Origin: Nannocystis sp.
Lineage (GTDB): Bacteria > Myxococcota_A > Polyangia > Nannocystales > Nannocystaceae
Length of the DNA: 64,000 nt
NCBI GenBank assembly: GCA_016712315.1
Contig: JADJRG010000013.1
Coordinates: forward strand, 1,648,001-1,712,000
Direction: 5' to 3'
In this document: positions 35,343 to 44,046 of the stretch, in pieces
Position numbering within the stretch: the first letter of the stretch is position 1
Layout: every line of letters begins with the position of its first letter
Program-made: the position numbers and the translations under genes
Notes under the pieces: generated by a model
The model's input: the letters and a program-made list of their open reading frames with translations, nothing else
Told to the model about the DNA's origin: nothing
The model's database searches: none

Positions 35343-35619
35343 GGGGCTCTCTTCTTCTTCGGGGGTCTTCGAGACCGGCGAGCCGGCCCGGGACGAGCGC
35401 CGACGTCGCGTCGGCGCCCGCGCATGATTGGTTAAAAGCGCTCGTTTGAGCAAGCGTTACTCGGCTGGGCGCGGCGAGTGTTGCAGGCCGCGGGCTCTGC
35501 GCGGGCGGCGGCGTCGGGCCAGCAAACGCGGGATGCTTGACCTGGCCCGCGAGGGCGCCTTAACAAGGGAACCTGCGCCGTACTGCGTTCACTCGCCAGA
35601 TCTCCCCGCCAGGACCACG

Positions 35620-36198
35620 ATGAGCCCCGCGATCAGCGTCTTCTTGCTCCTCCGCGACCTCGAGCCGACGGTCGCGCGTCTGGTGCGCAGCGCGAACGTG
35701 GCGGCGGCGTCGATCGGGGCTGAGTGCGAGATCTTGGCCCTCGACGAGCGCTCGGGCGACAACACCTTGAGCGTGCTCAGCCTGCTGCACCGGACGATCC
35801 CGGCGCTGCGGACCTTCCAAGATCTGCCGCGCGGCGGCGCCTTGCAAGAGGGGGCCCGGGTCGCCCGCGGGGCTGTGTGGCTGATCCTCGACCACCCGGT
35901 CGAAGACCCCGAGCTGATGCGGTGGGCGCTCCGTGAGGTGCTGGAGCACGGGAAGGCGGCGGCGATCGTGCCGGGGGAGGTGCTGGCGATCGACGCGGCG
36001 ACCGGGGCGACCGTGCTCGCGGCGCTGCGCGGCGGCCTCGTGTCGGCGCAGCGAGCGGTGGCGGCGGCGCTGGCGAACCAAGGGACGCTGGCGCGCCGGC
36101 CCGCGCCGGACCAGGGGTTGGCCGGACGCGCGCTGCTCTTCGTCCGCGGGCGCCTGGGTCGGCTGGGGTTGCCCCACCTCGACCGCCCGATCGGCTAG
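35620..36198 (+). CDS. Glycosyltransferase family 2-like fragment-size protein
   Basis: 192 residues from ATG 35620 (AGGA upstream). The N-terminal half has the GT-A-type layout of family 2 enzymes: ISVFLLLRDLEPTVARLVRS, the nucleotide-binding-like EILALDERSGDNT (in place of VDDGSTDGT), then GGALQEGARVARGAVWLILD. The canonical DxD is not clear and the protein is about half of normal length, so it may be an inactive or very small transferase. No membrane segment is evident. It lies 99 bp upstream of rseP on the same strand but is separated from it by a probable promoter. Confidence 0.55.
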   Translation: MSPAISVFLLLRDLEPTVARLVRSANVAAASIGAECEILALDERSGDNTLSVLSLLHRTIPALRTFQDLPRGGALQEGARVARGAVWLILDHPVEDPELMRWALREVLEHGKAAAIVPGEVLAIDAATGATVLAALRGGLVSAQRAVAAALANQGTLARRPAPDQGLAGRALLFVRGRLGRLGLPHLDRPIG

Positions 36199-36285
36199 AG
36201 CGGCGCTCCAGCGAGATCGCCCAGGCAGATCCAGCAGCAGATCCCTCAAGCAAGATCGTCGCCTCGCCGGCGAGAGGGTCGCTGC

Positions 36286-36291
36286 TATAGT
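36286..36291 (+). promoter_or_regulatory. -10 hexamer TATAGT, probable leaderless promoter of rseP
   Basis: TATAGT ends 6 bp before the GTG start of rseP, so transcription would begin at or next to the start codon. No Shine-Dalgarno sequence lies at normal distance. No good -35 match is visible 16-18 bp upstream. Confidence 0.55.
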
Positions 36292-36297
36292 CCGCCC

Positions 36298-37365
36298 GTG
36301 GGCTTCGCAGAGATCCTCATCGCTATCCTCACGATTTCGGCCCTGATCATCATCCACGAGTTCGGCCACTACATCTGCGCCGTCTCGACCGGGATGAAGG
36401 TGGACCGCTTCAGCGTGCTGGGGATCGGGCCGGTGATCGTCCGGCTCTTCACGTACAAAGGGACCGAGTTCGTGATCAGCGCGATCCCGTTCGGCGCGTA
36501 CGTGCACATCGTCGGTATGGAGCCGGAGGACGATGAGCCGAAGGCGCGCGCGCCGGGGGCGCCCCCAGACCCGGAGGAGGCCCACTATTTTCGGAATCGG
36601 CCGCTGTGGGCGCGCATGTTGACGATCCTCGGCGGGCCGCTGGCGAACTATGTGACGGCCTCGTTGATCCTCTTCAGCGTGCTCGCGGTCTCCGGCACCA
36701 AGACGGTGCTGGCGATGGACGTCGACTCGGTGCAGAGCGAGTCGGCGAAGGCGGCAGGGATCGCGACAGGTGACCGGCTGCTGCGGGTCGCCGACACGGA
36801 CGTGACCGGGGCGGACGCGCACGGGCGGATCACCGCGGCGACGGGCGCGCATAAGGGCGAGACGGTGGCGATGACGGTGCGCCGGGCCGAGAAAGAGGTG
36901 GTCTTGCAGGTGCCGATCTCGGAGCAGGGGCTGATCGGGATCGGGCTGGCCGAGGGTGAGGTGGAGTTCGGGCCGGCTTCGCTCGGGCACTCGGCAAAGA
37001 TGGCGGTGTACGGGCCGCTCGAGCTGACGAAGCAGCAGCTCCAGGGGCTGTACGCGCTGATCACCGGGAAGATCGACGCGAAGCTGTCCGGGCCGGTGGG
37101 GATCGTGCGGGAGATCGCTCGCTCGGCCCAGCGCGGCTGGCGGGACCTGCTCTTCTTCGCCTTCAAAATTTCGACGCTGCTCGGGCTGTTCAACCTGCTG
37201 CCGCTGCCGGCGCTGGACGGCGGCCGGCTGGTGTTCCTCGGCTACGAGCTGATCGCTCGGCGGCCGGCGAACCGTAAGGTGGAAGAGACGGTCCACGGGG
37301 TCGGGATGCTGGCGCTGCTGGCGCTTATCCTCTACGTGACGATCCGCAACGACATCTTTGGCTAA
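36298..37365 (+). CDS. rseP: Site-2 intramembrane metalloprotease (RseP/RasP)
   Basis: 355 residues from GTG 36298. The zinc site is HEFGH (20-24) in the first membrane helix, and the second metal-binding motif LDGGR is near residue 305 (LLPLPALDGGRLVFLG). A PDZ domain (about 125-205) sits between them in the periplasm. In Escherichia coli RseP cuts anti-sigma factors and signal-peptide remnants within the inner membrane; a like role is expected, with the substrate unknown here. At about 355 residues it has one PDZ domain rather than two, as in many non-gammaproteobacterial members. The stop overlaps the uvrC start by eight bases. Confidence 0.95.
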   Translation: MGFAEILIAILTISALIIIHEFGHYICAVSTGMKVDRFSVLGIGPVIVRLFTYKGTEFVISAIPFGAYVHIVGMEPEDDEPKARAPGAPPDPEEAHYFRNRPLWARMLTILGGPLANYVTASLILFSVLAVSGTKTVLAMDVDSVQSESAKAAGIATGDRLLRVADTDVTGADAHGRITAATGAHKGETVAMTVRRAEKEVVLQVPISEQGLIGIGLAEGEVEFGPASLGHSAKMAVYGPLELTKQQLQGLYALITGKIDAKLSGPVGIVREIARSAQRGWRDLLFFAFKISTLLGLFNLLPLPALDGGRLVFLGYELIARRPANRKVEETVHGVGMLALLALILYVTIRNDIFG

Positions 37366-39574
37366 GACGCGACAGACGAGGAGCGGGGCGGCTGAGCCGG
37401 CGGTGATCGCTGACCGGCGCGGTGAGGGGCCGCCGCCGCCGCCGCCAGGCTGGACGCCGCGGGCGCGCTCGGCCGAGGAGCTGTGCGCGCTGGTCGAGCT
37501 GCTGCCCGAGTCGCCCGGGGTCTATTTGATGCGAGACCGCCGCGGGGTGGTGGTCTATGTCGGCAAGGCGAACAAGCTGCGCGCGCGGGTGCGCCAGTAC
37601 TTCAGCGGGCACGACACGCGCTCCTTCGTGCCGCTGCTGGGGCGGCTCTTGGGGGACATCGAGACGGTGGTGACCTCCAACGACAAGGAGGCGCTGCTGC
37701 TCGAGAACACCCTCATCAAAGCGCACCGGCCGCGCTTCAACGTCAAGCTGCGCGATGACAAGCAGTTCTTGGTGCTGCGCCTGGACCCGCGGGCGCAGTG
37801 GCCGCGCTTGGAGCTGGTCCGAAGGTCAGGTAGTGACGGCGCCCGCTACTTCGGCCCGTACACCTCGGCGGTGAGCGTGCGCCACACGCTGCGGGTGGTG
37901 AACCGGCACTTCAAGCTGCGCACGTGCACGGACTACACGCTGCACCACCGCAGCCGCCCTTGCCTCCAGCACCAGATCGGCCGCTGTCCGGCGCCTTGCG
38001 TGTACGAGGTGGACGCGGCGGCGTATGAGCGGCAGGTGCGTGAGGTCGGGCTCTTCCTCGACGGGCGCCACCACGAGCTGCTGCGGGAGGTGCGGGCGGC
38101 GATGGAGGACGCGGCCGCGCGGCTGGACTTCGAGCAGGCGGCGCGGCTGCGCGATCGCTTGCAGGCGCTCGAGACGAGCCTCGTGGGGCAGCGGGTGGTC
38201 GGCGGCGGGGACGCCGATCAGGACGTGATCGGCACGTATCGCGAGGGGGGGCAGGTCGAATTTGTGGTGCTGCACGTCCGGCGCGGCGCGCTGGTGGGCA
38301 CGCGCTCGTACTCGCAGCGCGGCATGGAGCTGCCGGACGCGGAGGTGCTTCACTCGTTCTTGGCGGCGTACTATGCGGACGCGCCGTGGATCCCCGACGA
38401 GGTGATCCTGCCGGCGCCGCTGTGTGAGGACGATATGGGGCCGCTGGTGGCGTGGCTGCGGGAGATGAGCGGGCGGAAGACGGCGCTGCTGGTGCCGGAG
38501 CGGGGCGACCGGCATAAGCTGGCGCTGCTGGCGCGACGCAACGCGGCGGCTAACTTCGTAGCGAGGCGTGACCGCCGCCAAGACTCGGCGCTGGCGCTGG
38601 CGCAGCTCCAGTCGCGCCTCGCGCTGAGCCGGCTGCCGCGGGTGATCGAGTGCTTTGACATCAGCCACATCCAAGGGTCGGACCCGGTCGCCTCGATGGT
38701 GGTCTTTGTCGATGGGGCGCCGGCGAAGCGCCGCTACCGATCGTTCAAGATCCAAGGGCTGGGCGGCGAGCTGGCGCAGGGGAGCGTGCAGAACGACGAC
38801 TTCGCGAGCATGGCCGAGGTGCTGGGGCGTCGGCTGGCGCGCGGGCTGGCGGCGCGCGGCGAGGTGAGCGAGCTGGTGGGCGACGCCCTGGAGGAGGCGG
38901 CGGCCGCGGATCTCCATAAAGATGTCTCGAAGGACATGGTCGATGACGCCGCTGAGGTGGTGATCGATGATGATGATGACGATGACGAGGTCGAGGACGC
39001 GCTGGAGGAGGAGGAGGAGGAGGAGGAGGGCGATCCGTGGGCGCTGCCGGACCTGATCGTGATCGACGGCGGGAAGGGGCAGCTCTCGCGGGTGGTGGCG
39101 ATGATGAAGCAGCTCGGGGTGTCGATCGGCGCGGAGGGGGTGGACGTGGTCGCGCTGGCGAAGGAGCGGCTGATCAAGGAGGCGCGCGCAGGGGGGGGGA
39201 GAGGGCGCGCGGGCGCGGCGGCCGAGGGAGCAGGTGAGGGGGCGGAGCTGCGGCCGGAGCGGGTGTTCTCGCCGGGGCTGCGCGAGCCGATCGTGCTGCG
39301 CCCGGGATCGTCGGAGCTCTTCCTAATCACGCGGCTGCGCGATGAGGCGCACCGCTTCGCGATCACGCACCACCGAAAGCGCCGCGGCAAGCGGGCGCTG
39401 AAGAGCGAGCTGGACGCGATCGTCGGGGTCGGGCCGGCGCTGCGCAAGGCGCTGCTGAAGCGCTTCGGCGGGGTAGCGGGGGTGCGGGCGGCGACGCCCG
39501 AAGAATTGTTGACGGTGCAAGGAGTGGGGGCGCGCTTGGCCGCGCGGATCCGCGAGGCGCTGGGGTCCGGCTAG
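37358..39574 (+). CDS. uvrC: UvrABC nuclease subunit C with acidic insertion
   Basis: 738 residues from TTG 37358, inside the rseP stop region, so translation is likely coupled. Domains: N-terminal basic/Pro extension (1-36), GIY-YIG nuclease (about 45-130, LPESPGVYLMRDRRGVVVYV), Cys-containing segment (CLQHQIGRCPAPC), UVR motif (about 248-282), RNase H-like nuclease with Asp434 (IECFDISHIQGS) and Asp at VIDGGKGQL, His in ITHHRKRR, and a C-terminal helix-hairpin-helix (VGPALRKALLKRFGG, VQGVGARLAARI). It makes the two incisions beside lesions bound by UvrB. It is longer than the usual ~610 residues, chiefly through an Asp/Glu-rich insert at about 510-562 within the RNase H-like domain. Confidence 0.97.
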   Translation: MAKTRQTRSGAAEPAVIADRRGEGPPPPPPGWTPRARSAEELCALVELLPESPGVYLMRDRRGVVVYVGKANKLRARVRQYFSGHDTRSFVPLLGRLLGDIETVVTSNDKEALLLENTLIKAHRPRFNVKLRDDKQFLVLRLDPRAQWPRLELVRRSGSDGARYFGPYTSAVSVRHTLRVVNRHFKLRTCTDYTLHHRSRPCLQHQIGRCPAPCVYEVDAAAYERQVREVGLFLDGRHHELLREVRAAMEDAAARLDFEQAARLRDRLQALETSLVGQRVVGGGDADQDVIGTYREGGQVEFVVLHVRRGALVGTRSYSQRGMELPDAEVLHSFLAAYYADAPWIPDEVILPAPLCEDDMGPLVAWLREMSGRKTALLVPERGDRHKLALLARRNAAANFVARRDRRQDSALALAQLQSRLALSRLPRVIECFDISHIQGSDPVASMVVFVDGAPAKRRYRSFKIQGLGGELAQGSVQNDDFASMAEVLGRRLARGLAARGEVSELVGDALEEAAAADLHKDVSKDMVDDAAEVVIDDDDDDDEVEDALEEEEEEEEGDPWALPDLIVIDGGKGQLSRVVAMMKQLGVSIGAEGVDVVALAKERLIKEARAGGGRGRAGAAAEGAGEGAELRPERVFSPGLREPIVLRPGSSELFLITRLRDEAHRFAITHHRKRRGKRALKSELDAIVGVGPALRKALLKRFGGVAGVRAATPEELLTVQGVGARLAARIREALGSG

Positions 39575-39643
39575 GGCGCCCTCGTTTCATCTTGCAAACA
39601 AAAGACCGAGGGGCCAGAGAGAGCGAGAGGGCGGGGTGATGCG

Positions 39644-40192
39644 ATGAGCCTATTGTTAAAGAACGCGCTGGATCGCGCGGCGGTGTGGCACCAGGGGCAG
39701 TGGCGGAAGTACCCGGCGGTGGAGGTGCCGTACATGTCGCACCCGGCGGGCGTGGCGATCACGCTGGCGCGCCACGGCTTCGACGACGAGGTGGTCGCGG
39801 CGGGGGCGCTGCATGATGTCCTCGAGGACACGTCGGCGACGTACGAGGATCTCCTTCGGGAGTTCGGGGGGCGGGTGGCGGAGCTGGTGCGGCTGTGCAG
39901 CGAGGAGGATAAGTCGCTGCCGTGGGAGGCGCGCAAGCAGGCGTACCTGGACAAGTTCCCGCGAAAGCCGTGGGAGGCGCAGGCGATCACGCTGGCGGAT
40001 AAGATCGATAATTTTCAGTCGATCATGGTGTGCTCGGTCCACCACGGCGACCCGTGGGCGATGTTTAAGCGCGGACGGGAGGCGCAGCTCTCTCGCTTCG
40101 AGGCGCTGGCGGCGGCGCTGCCGGGGTTGGCCCCGCACCCGCTGATCGACGCGTACCGCGAGGCGCTGGCGCGGCTCCGGGCTTGTGGATGA
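39644..40192 (+). CDS. HD-domain protein, RelA/SpoT hydrolase-like (small alarmone hydrolase)
   Basis: 182 residues, a single HD domain of the (p)ppGpp-hydrolase type: MSHPAGVAI (His33), ALHDVLEDT (His57, Asp58, Glu61, Asp62) and LADKIDNFQ (Asp119). The synthetase, TGS and ACT domains of full RelA/SpoT are absent, as in small alarmone hydrolases and Mesh1, which remove pyrophosphate from ppGpp or act on NADPH. Substrate choice here is inference. It is cytoplasmic. GAGGG is present before the ATG. The Mini-RNase III gene starts 16 bp downstream, so the two are probably co-transcribed. Confidence 0.88.
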   Translation: MSLLLKNALDRAAVWHQGQWRKYPAVEVPYMSHPAGVAITLARHGFDDEVVAAGALHDVLEDTSATYEDLLREFGGRVAELVRLCSEEDKSLPWEARKQAYLDKFPRKPWEAQAITLADKIDNFQSIMVCSVHHGDPWAMFKRGREAQLSRFEALAAALPGLAPHPLIDAYREALARLRACG

Positions 40193-40208
40193 GGTACAGT
40201 CCGCGGCG

Positions 40209-40640
40209 ATGACGGTGGACCTGAAGGCGCGCTCGGTGCGGACTCTGGCATGGCTGGGGGACGTGGAATTCGAGCGCGAGGTGCGGCTGCGGCTGGTCGG
40301 GCGCGGCGACTACGCGACCGATCGACTGGACGCGGTGAAGGCGCTGGTGGTGCGGGCGGAGCGACAAGCGGCGCTCCTGGCGATCATCGAGCCGGCGCTG
40401 GATGAGGACGAGGCGAGCGTGGTGCGACGGGCGCGTAATACCAGCCCGCGCGCCTCGTCGCGCAGCCAGCGGAGCACGAAGGACTATCGCGCGGCGACCG
40501 CGTTGGAGGCGCTGGTCGCCCACTGGCAGCACGGAGCGGCGGGCGGGCCCGCGCGCTTTGCAGCGTTGCTGGCGCCGGAGATCGAGCGGGCGATCGATGA
40601 GGCGCTGGCGCAGGCGGGCACGCGGATCCGCCGCGGTTGA
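40209..40640 (+). CDS. mrnC: Mini-ribonuclease III (MrnC)
   Basis: 143 residues from ATG 40209; a GTG at 40185 in frame is an alternative. The protein is a lone RNase III catalytic domain without a dsRNA-binding domain. It matches Mini-III at the start (LAWLGDVEFEREVRLRLV, catalytic Asp in LGD), the centre (EDEASVVRRARNTSPRASS) and the second catalytic block (KDYRAATALEALVAHW, Glu in LEAL). In Bacillus subtilis MrnC matures the ends of 23S rRNA. TACAGT lies 8 bp before the ATG. It follows the HD hydrolase gene closely. Confidence 0.88.
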   Translation: MTVDLKARSVRTLAWLGDVEFEREVRLRLVGRGDYATDRLDAVKALVVRAERQAALLAIIEPALDEDEASVVRRARNTSPRASSRSQRSTKDYRAATALEALVAHWQHGAAGGPARFAALLAPEIERAIDEALAQAGTRIRRG

Positions 40641-40655
40641 AGACGAAGGGAGGAG

Positions 40656-42554
40656 CTACCAGCCGCAGGTGCGGGGGGCGTTCTGGGCGGCGAGCCAGGC
40701 GCGGAGGGGCTCGAAGTACTCGATCATCGGGGCGGCGTCCATCTGGCGCGAGCCAGTGAGCGCCTCGAGGGCGTCGGGCCAGGGCTTGGAGGCGCCGAGC
40801 TCGAGCATAGCCTGGAGCTTGGCGCCGGCCTCCTTGGAGCCGTAGATCGAGCACTCGTGCAGCGGGCCGCTGTGGCCGGCGGCGGCGCAGAGCGCTTTAT
40901 GAAACTGGAACTGGAGGATCCGCGCGAGGAAGTAGCGGGTGTAGGGGACGTTGGCGGGGATGTGGTACTTGGCGCCGGCGTCGAAGTCCTCCTCCGTGCG
41001 GGGCTCGGGCGGGGCGACGCCCTGGTACTTGGCGCGGAGCTGCCACCAGGCGGCGTTGTATTGCTCGGCGGGGGTCTTGCCCGAAAAGACGTCCCAGCGC
41101 CACTGGTCGATCAGCTTGCCGAAGGGCAAGAAGCCGATCTTGTCGAGGGCGTCTTGCATCATTTGATTGATCACGGCCTGGTCGTTGTCGGGGACCTGGT
41201 CGATGAGGCCGATCTTCTGCAAGTAGGCGGGGGTGACCGAGAGCGCGAGGGCGTCGCCGATCGCCTCGTGGAAGCCGTCGTGGGCGCCGCTCTGGAAGAG
41301 CACGGGGAGCTTGTAGTAGTAGTGGAAGTAGTAATTGTGGCCGAGCTCGTGATGGACGGTGATCAGGTCCTCGGCGTCGATCTTGATGCACATCTTGATC
41401 CGCAGGTCGTCGTTGAAGTCGACGTCCCAGGCGCTGGCGTGGCAGACGACCTCGCGATCCTTGGGCTTTTGGAACATCGAGCGCTCCCAAAAGGTGGCGG
41501 GCAGCGGGTCGAGGCCGAGGGACGTAAAAAAGGACTCGCCGAGGCGGACGAGGCGCAGCTCGTCGTATTTGGCGCGCTTCAGGGCGGCGGTGACGTCGAT
41601 GCTGGTCTTGCCCGGATATGGGACGACGAGCGGGTAGATGTTGCCCCACTCCTGCGCCCACATGTTGCCCAAGAGGTGGGCGGGGATGAGGCCGTCGGCG
41701 GGGACCTTGGCGGCGCCGTACTTGGCGCTGAGCTGGGCGCGGACGTGGCAGTGGAGCTGCTCGTAGAGGGGGCGCACTTGCTGCCAGAGGCGCTCGCTCT
41801 CGGCCTCGAACTCGGCGGGGGTCATGTCATAACCTGCGCGCCAGAGCTCGCCGAGGTCGGCGTAATTGATCTCGCGGGCGCCCTCGTTGGCGAGCTCGAC
41901 GAAGCGGGCGTAGAGGGGGCGCAGCTCGCGGGCGACCCCATGCCAGGCCTTCCAGGCGTCGAGCAGCTCGTCGTAGCTGCGGCTGGAGGCGATGACGTCA
42001 GAGAGCTGGCCGAGGTCGCGGCAGACCTGGCGCTTGCCCTCGCCGGTGCACTGCTTCCCTTTGCCGTAGATCCCCTCCATCTTGGCGCCGAGATCGGCGA
42101 GGGCTTGGCGCTTGGCCGGGTCGCTGGGGGCCGGAGGCGGGCTGGCGGTGACGCGGAGGAGGTGGAGCTTGCGGGCGGTGTCAGGATCGACGGGGGCGCT
42201 GGCGAGCTCGCTGGCGCGCTTGATCGCGCCTCCCATGTACTCCATGAGCTTCTCGTTGGCGCGCGCGGCGGCGGCCTCGGTCTCGTCGGTGATGTTGGTG
42301 TTCTTCTCCCACTCGGCGCGGCTCGCGGCGACGTAGAGCTCGCGCAGCTCGCGGTCGGCTTGGTCGACGAAGGCGCGCGCCTCCTCGGCGGTGGGGCCGG
42401 TGGGCTCGGTGGGCTCGGGCGGCGGGGTGGGGGCGGCCTCTTTTTTGGGCGGCGGCGGCGGCGGCGGCGCGGGCGTGGGGCCGCAGGCGAGCGCGGTGAG
42501 GCCGAGCGGCAGGGCGAGGGCGAGGGCGAGGGCGGCGGGGGCGGAGCTGCGCAT
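40656..42554 (-). CDS. M2-family peptidyl-dipeptidase lipoprotein (ACE-like)
   Basis: 632 residues. A lipoprotein signal ends at TALAC (Cys24), followed by a Pro/Glu/Lys-rich spacer. The remainder is the largely helical M2 metallopeptidase domain: zinc site HHELGHN (His402, Glu403, His406), third ligand Glu430 in GFHEAIGDA, and family segments such as EWGNIYPLVVPYPG, PATFWERSMFQKPKD and a late DGKRTR-like position not clearly visible. M2 enzymes remove dipeptides from the C-terminus of oligopeptides and work outside the cytoplasm. TAACGT lies 6 bp before the ATG with no Shine-Dalgarno sequence. It is followed on the same strand by no partner gene; the mrnC gene converges with it. Confidence 0.93.
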   Translation of the reverse strand: MRSSAPAALALALALPLGLTALACGPTPAPPPPPPPKKEAAPTPPPEPTEPTGPTAEEARAFVDQADRELRELYVAASRAEWEKNTNITDETEAAAARANEKLMEYMGGAIKRASELASAPVDPDTARKLHLLRVTASPPPAPSDPAKRQALADLGAKMEGIYGKGKQCTGEGKRQVCRDLGQLSDVIASSRSYDELLDAWKAWHGVARELRPLYARFVELANEGAREINYADLGELWRAGYDMTPAEFEAESERLWQQVRPLYEQLHCHVRAQLSAKYGAAKVPADGLIPAHLLGNMWAQEWGNIYPLVVPYPGKTSIDVTAALKRAKYDELRLVRLGESFFTSLGLDPLPATFWERSMFQKPKDREVVCHASAWDVDFNDDLRIKMCIKIDAEDLITVHHELGHNYYFHYYYKLPVLFQSGAHDGFHEAIGDALALSVTPAYLQKIGLIDQVPDNDQAVINQMMQDALDKIGFLPFGKLIDQWRWDVFSGKTPAEQYNAAWWQLRAKYQGVAPPEPRTEEDFDAGAKYHIPANVPYTRYFLARILQFQFHKALCAAAGHSGPLHECSIYGSKEAGAKLQAMLELGASKPWPDALEALTGSRQMDAAPMIEYFEPLRAWLAAQNAPRTCGW

Positions 42555-42615
42555 AGGGCGACGTTACGCCGGGCGCGCGGAAAAAACTACAAGATCACGC
42601 GAGATCGCCCGGGGC

Positions 42616-42675
42616 CGCGCCGAGTCGCGCCGCTTCGCGCCGAGATGTGCCGCTGCGCGCCGAGTCGTGCAGGTC
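42616..42675. repeat. Three imperfect 20-bp tandem repeats
   Basis: Units CGCGCCGAGTCGCGCCGCTT, CGCGCCGAGATGTGCCGCTG and CGCGCCGAGTCGTGCAGGTC follow each other at 42616, 42636 and 42656, sharing CGCGCCGAG. They lie in the 168-bp gap upstream of the M2 peptidase gene and downstream of the ABC1 kinase gene. They are not coding; role unknown. Confidence 0.65.
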
Positions 42676-42722
42676 GTGTTGAGCGGCGCGGCGGCGACGT
42701 TGGGGCTGTCTCTTGGGCTTGA

Positions 42723-44006
42723 TCAGCGGATCGCGGGGAGGTCGAGGAATTCGCGCTCGACGGCGGCGTAGTCGACCTCGGCGTCGAGGCGGGCGAGCAC
42801 GCTGTAGAAGCCGAACTGGAGGCGGTTCATAAAAAAGACGCCGGGGGGCATGGGGACGAAGGAGCCGTCGCGCAGCCGCTTGGAGGCGAGGGCGATGCGC
42901 TTCATCTGGTCGACGAGGCCGGCGGTGTAGGCGCGGGTGATCCGGAAGGGGGAGCGGCGCTGCGGCTCAAAGGCGCGGCGCAGGTAGTCCACGGCCATGA
43001 CCTCGTACTCGCCGCCGCGGGCGCGCAGCATGGCCGCTCCGGCGCGCTCGAAGGCGGGGTCGTCGCCGTCCGCGGCGGCGCGGTGGAGCGCGCGGGCGAG
43101 CTCCTGGCGGCCCGGCTCGGCGAGCTGGACGCAGCCGAAGTCGATAAACGTGACCTGTCCTGCGGGACCAAAGAAGTAATTGCCGGGGTGGGGGTCGGCG
43201 TTGAAGGCGCCGCCGACGATGGTGGCCTTGTACACAAAGCGCCACAAGGTGCGGCACCAGGCGGCGCGCTCGGCCTCGCTCTGGCGGGCGGCCTCGTCGA
43301 GGGTGAGGCCGCGGACGAGCTCGGTGGTGAGCACGCGGCCGGAGCTGCGGTGGTCGATGACCTCGGGGATCTTGATCGCCGGGTCGCCGGCGTGGACTTG
43401 GGAGAAGAGGCGCTGACGCGCGGCCTCGAGGGTGTAGTCGAGCTCCTCGCGGAAGCGGGCGCGCAGCTCCTCGAGCATGCGCTCGGTGCCGAGGCGGCGC
43501 ATGCCGAGCAGGCCGATCGCGCCCTCGAGCACGCCAGCGTTGAGCAGGTCGCTCTCGAGGGCGCGGGCGATGCCAGGGTGCTGGACCTTGACGGCGACCT
43601 CGCGGCCGTCTTCGAGGCGGGCCCGGTGGACTTGGCCGATCGAGGCGGAGGCGATCGGGGCGGGATCCCACTCGGCGAAGAGGCGCTCTGGCGGCGCGCC
43701 GAGCTCTTGCGTGAGGAGCTGGGCGATCGCGGCGGGGGAGGAGGTGGCGGTGGCGGCCTGGAGGCGGCCCATGGCGCGCTCGTAGCTGCCCCGCTGCTCC
43801 TCCGGGACCAGGCCGTCGACGTACGAGACCATCTGGCCGAGCTTGGCGGCGAGGCCGCGTAAGGTGCCCAAGACCTCGGCGGCGTGGAGGGCCGCCTCGT
43901 CGTCGCCGCGGCCGAGGATGAGGCTGGCGCCCGCGCGGGCGCCGACGCCGGCGAGGCGAGCGAGGCGCCCGAGACGGCCGGTGGGGAGGTTGCGGTCGTC
44001 GGCCAC
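42723..44006 (-). CDS. ABC1/UbiB-family atypical kinase
   Basis: 427 residues from GTG 44006; an upstream in-frame GTG at 44024 would overlap the -10 box. The ABC1/COQ8/UbiB signature is seen: the KxGQ motif in LAAKLGQMVSYVDGL, Ala-rich loop and first beta strands (ASASIGQVHRARLEDGREVA), Lys in VAVKVQHPG, ExD-like segment, catalytic ADPHPGNYFF and the metal-binding DFG (TFIDFGCVQL). These proteins bind ATP and support isoprenoid-quinone synthesis or lipid transport. No membrane helix is clear at the C-terminus. TATACT, a near-consensus -10, ends 9 bp before the start. Confidence 0.92.
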   Translation of the reverse strand: MADDRNLPTGRLGRLARLAGVGARAGASLILGRGDDEAALHAAEVLGTLRGLAAKLGQMVSYVDGLVPEEQRGSYERAMGRLQAATATSSPAAIAQLLTQELGAPPERLFAEWDPAPIASASIGQVHRARLEDGREVAVKVQHPGIARALESDLLNAGVLEGAIGLLGMRRLGTERMLEELRARFREELDYTLEAARQRLFSQVHAGDPAIKIPEVIDHRSSGRVLTTELVRGLTLDEAARQSEAERAAWCRTLWRFVYKATIVGGAFNADPHPGNYFFGPAGQVTFIDFGCVQLAEPGRQELARALHRAAADGDDPAFERAGAAMLRARGGEYEVMAVDYLRRAFEPQRRSPFRITRAYTAGLVDQMKRIALASKRLRDGSFVPMPPGVFFMNRLQFGFYSVLARLDAEVDYAAVEREFLDLPAIR

Positions 44007-44015
44007 GGGGGGCGG

Positions 44016-44021
44016 AGTATA
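44016..44021 (-). promoter_or_regulatory. -10 hexamer TATACT, probable leaderless promoter of the ABC1 kinase gene
   Basis: On the minus strand TATACT is followed by nine C/G bases and then GTG at 44006. It is the best -10 match of the series of start-proximal TANNNT boxes in this window. No Shine-Dalgarno sequence is present between the box and the start. Confidence 0.6.
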
Positions 44022-44046
44022 CACAGGGCGGGCGCGTGGGCCTCGC

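Noticed and set aside
39572..39590. Palindrome AGGGCGCCCT after uvrC as terminator
   Set aside because: No loop, and the following bases have no clear T-run.
40857..42722. A plus-strand frame of 621 codons opposite the M2 peptidase gene
   Set aside because: Valine/Glycine/Glutamate-rich antisense shadow. The minus frame has the HEXXH site and lipoprotein signal.
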